Under the pieces are notes generated by a model that did no database searches, was not told the origin of the DNA, and worked only from the letters and a program-made list of their open reading frames with translations. A stretch of DNA of 5,865 nt from Prevotellaceae bacterium (lineage in GTDB: Bacteria; Bacteroidota; Bacteroidia; Bacteroidales; UBA932). The stretch covers positions 1-5,865 of the forward strand of contig JAITVR010000155.1 of assembly GCA_031285695.1 (NCBI GenBank). Reading direction: 5' to 3'. The first letter of the stretch is position 1, and every line of letters begins with the position of its first letter. Shown here one piece after another: positions 5,613-5,865 of this stretch. Both the position numbers and the translations under genes were made by a program.

Positions 5613-5865
5613 ATGAAAAAGATTTTTCAACTTTTGGCAGTAGCCATGCTAAGCACAGCGCTATTCGTTTCGTGCGCAAAAGAAAAACCCGTCATAGGCG
5701 ATGACGAAGAAGAGGTAGTAGATGGCACCGGTGAGGGCACTGAAGCAAATCCCTTCACTGTTGCACAAATTCTAAGCGACTACTCAAATAGCAACAACGG
5801 CAAGTGGGTTACAGGTTACATTGTGGGAGGTGTAGCTACTACCCTATCAGGTCAAAATGGCAGCT
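5613..5865 (+). CDS. Lipoprotein with a DUF6359-like domain (3' end beyond the window)
   Basis: Eighty-four residues are visible. The N-terminus is a lipoprotein signal (MKKIFQLLAVAMLSTALFVSC, lipidated C21), followed by an acidic linker (GDDEEEVVDGTGEG, 29-42) that fits surface export and a flexible tether. Then comes NPFTVAQILSDYSN (46-59) and GKWVTGYIVGG (63-73), which matches the opening of the DUF6359 domain found in Bacteroidota exported proteins (NPYTVAQ...WVKGYIVG). That pattern recalls OB-fold-like domains, but the function is not established. The ATG at 5613 is preferred because MKK is a typical start; an ATG two codons earlier (5607) would add only MI. The 30-bp gap from the previous stop suggests co-transcription. 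What follows the first domain cannot be seen. Confidence 0.75.
   Translation, partial: MKKIFQLLAVAMLSTALFVSCAKEKPVIGDDEEEVVDGTGEGTEANPFTVAQILSDYSNSNNGKWVTGYIVGGVATTLSGQNGS

Overview
The window looks like a piece of a Bacteroidota (Bacteroidetes) chromosome, probably Bacteroidales-like. The evidence is a large TonB-dependent outer-membrane receptor of a type common in that phylum, two lipoproteins with acidic/lysine residues just after the lipidated cysteine, a GxxExxY protein, AT-rich intergenic palindromic repeats, and no convincing Shine-Dalgarno sequences. No rRNA, tRNA, CRISPR array or transposase is visible.

Layout. (1) Positions 1-118, + strand: the last 38 codons of a protein ending in a UVR motif, probably a bifunctional nuclease (DUF151-type) protein. 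(2) Positions 138-1184, - strand: a secreted endonuclease/exonuclease/phosphatase (EEP) fold enzyme, convergent with the first gene. (3) Positions 1207-1985: an AT-rich repeat island. It holds four copies of a long imperfect palindrome. A complete GxxExxY gene (1276-1650, - strand) sits between copy 1 and copy 2, and copies 2-4 form a tandem array with an exact 110-bp period. (4) Positions 1988-2121: the leader of the next operon, with a perfect 16-bp palindrome, a small inverted repeat and a weak promoter candidate. (5) Positions 2122-5865, + strand: a TonB-dependent receptor (886 aa), a choice-of-anchor-J-like lipoprotein (227 aa) and the start of a third lipoprotein with a DUF6359-like domain, cut by the window end. 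A second, sequence-unrelated palindrome (4816-4885) lies between the receptor and the first lipoprotein.

How the genes may work together. The receptor and lipoproteins look like an envelope uptake locus in which surface lipoproteins capture a ligand and the receptor imports it. A secreted EEP phosphodiesterase encoded divergently upstream would fit nucleic-acid or phosphodiester scavenging, but the substrate is inferred from context only.

The most unusual part is the repeat island. A PD-(D/E)XK-like GxxExxY gene is enclosed by 28-bp perfect direct repeats that are the outer parts of long palindromes. The palindromes are built from 9-nt units, three direct followed by three inverted. The unrelated palindrome in the receptor operon has the same 9-nt plan. 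The gene plus one repeat forms a 450-bp unit that could behave as a cassette.
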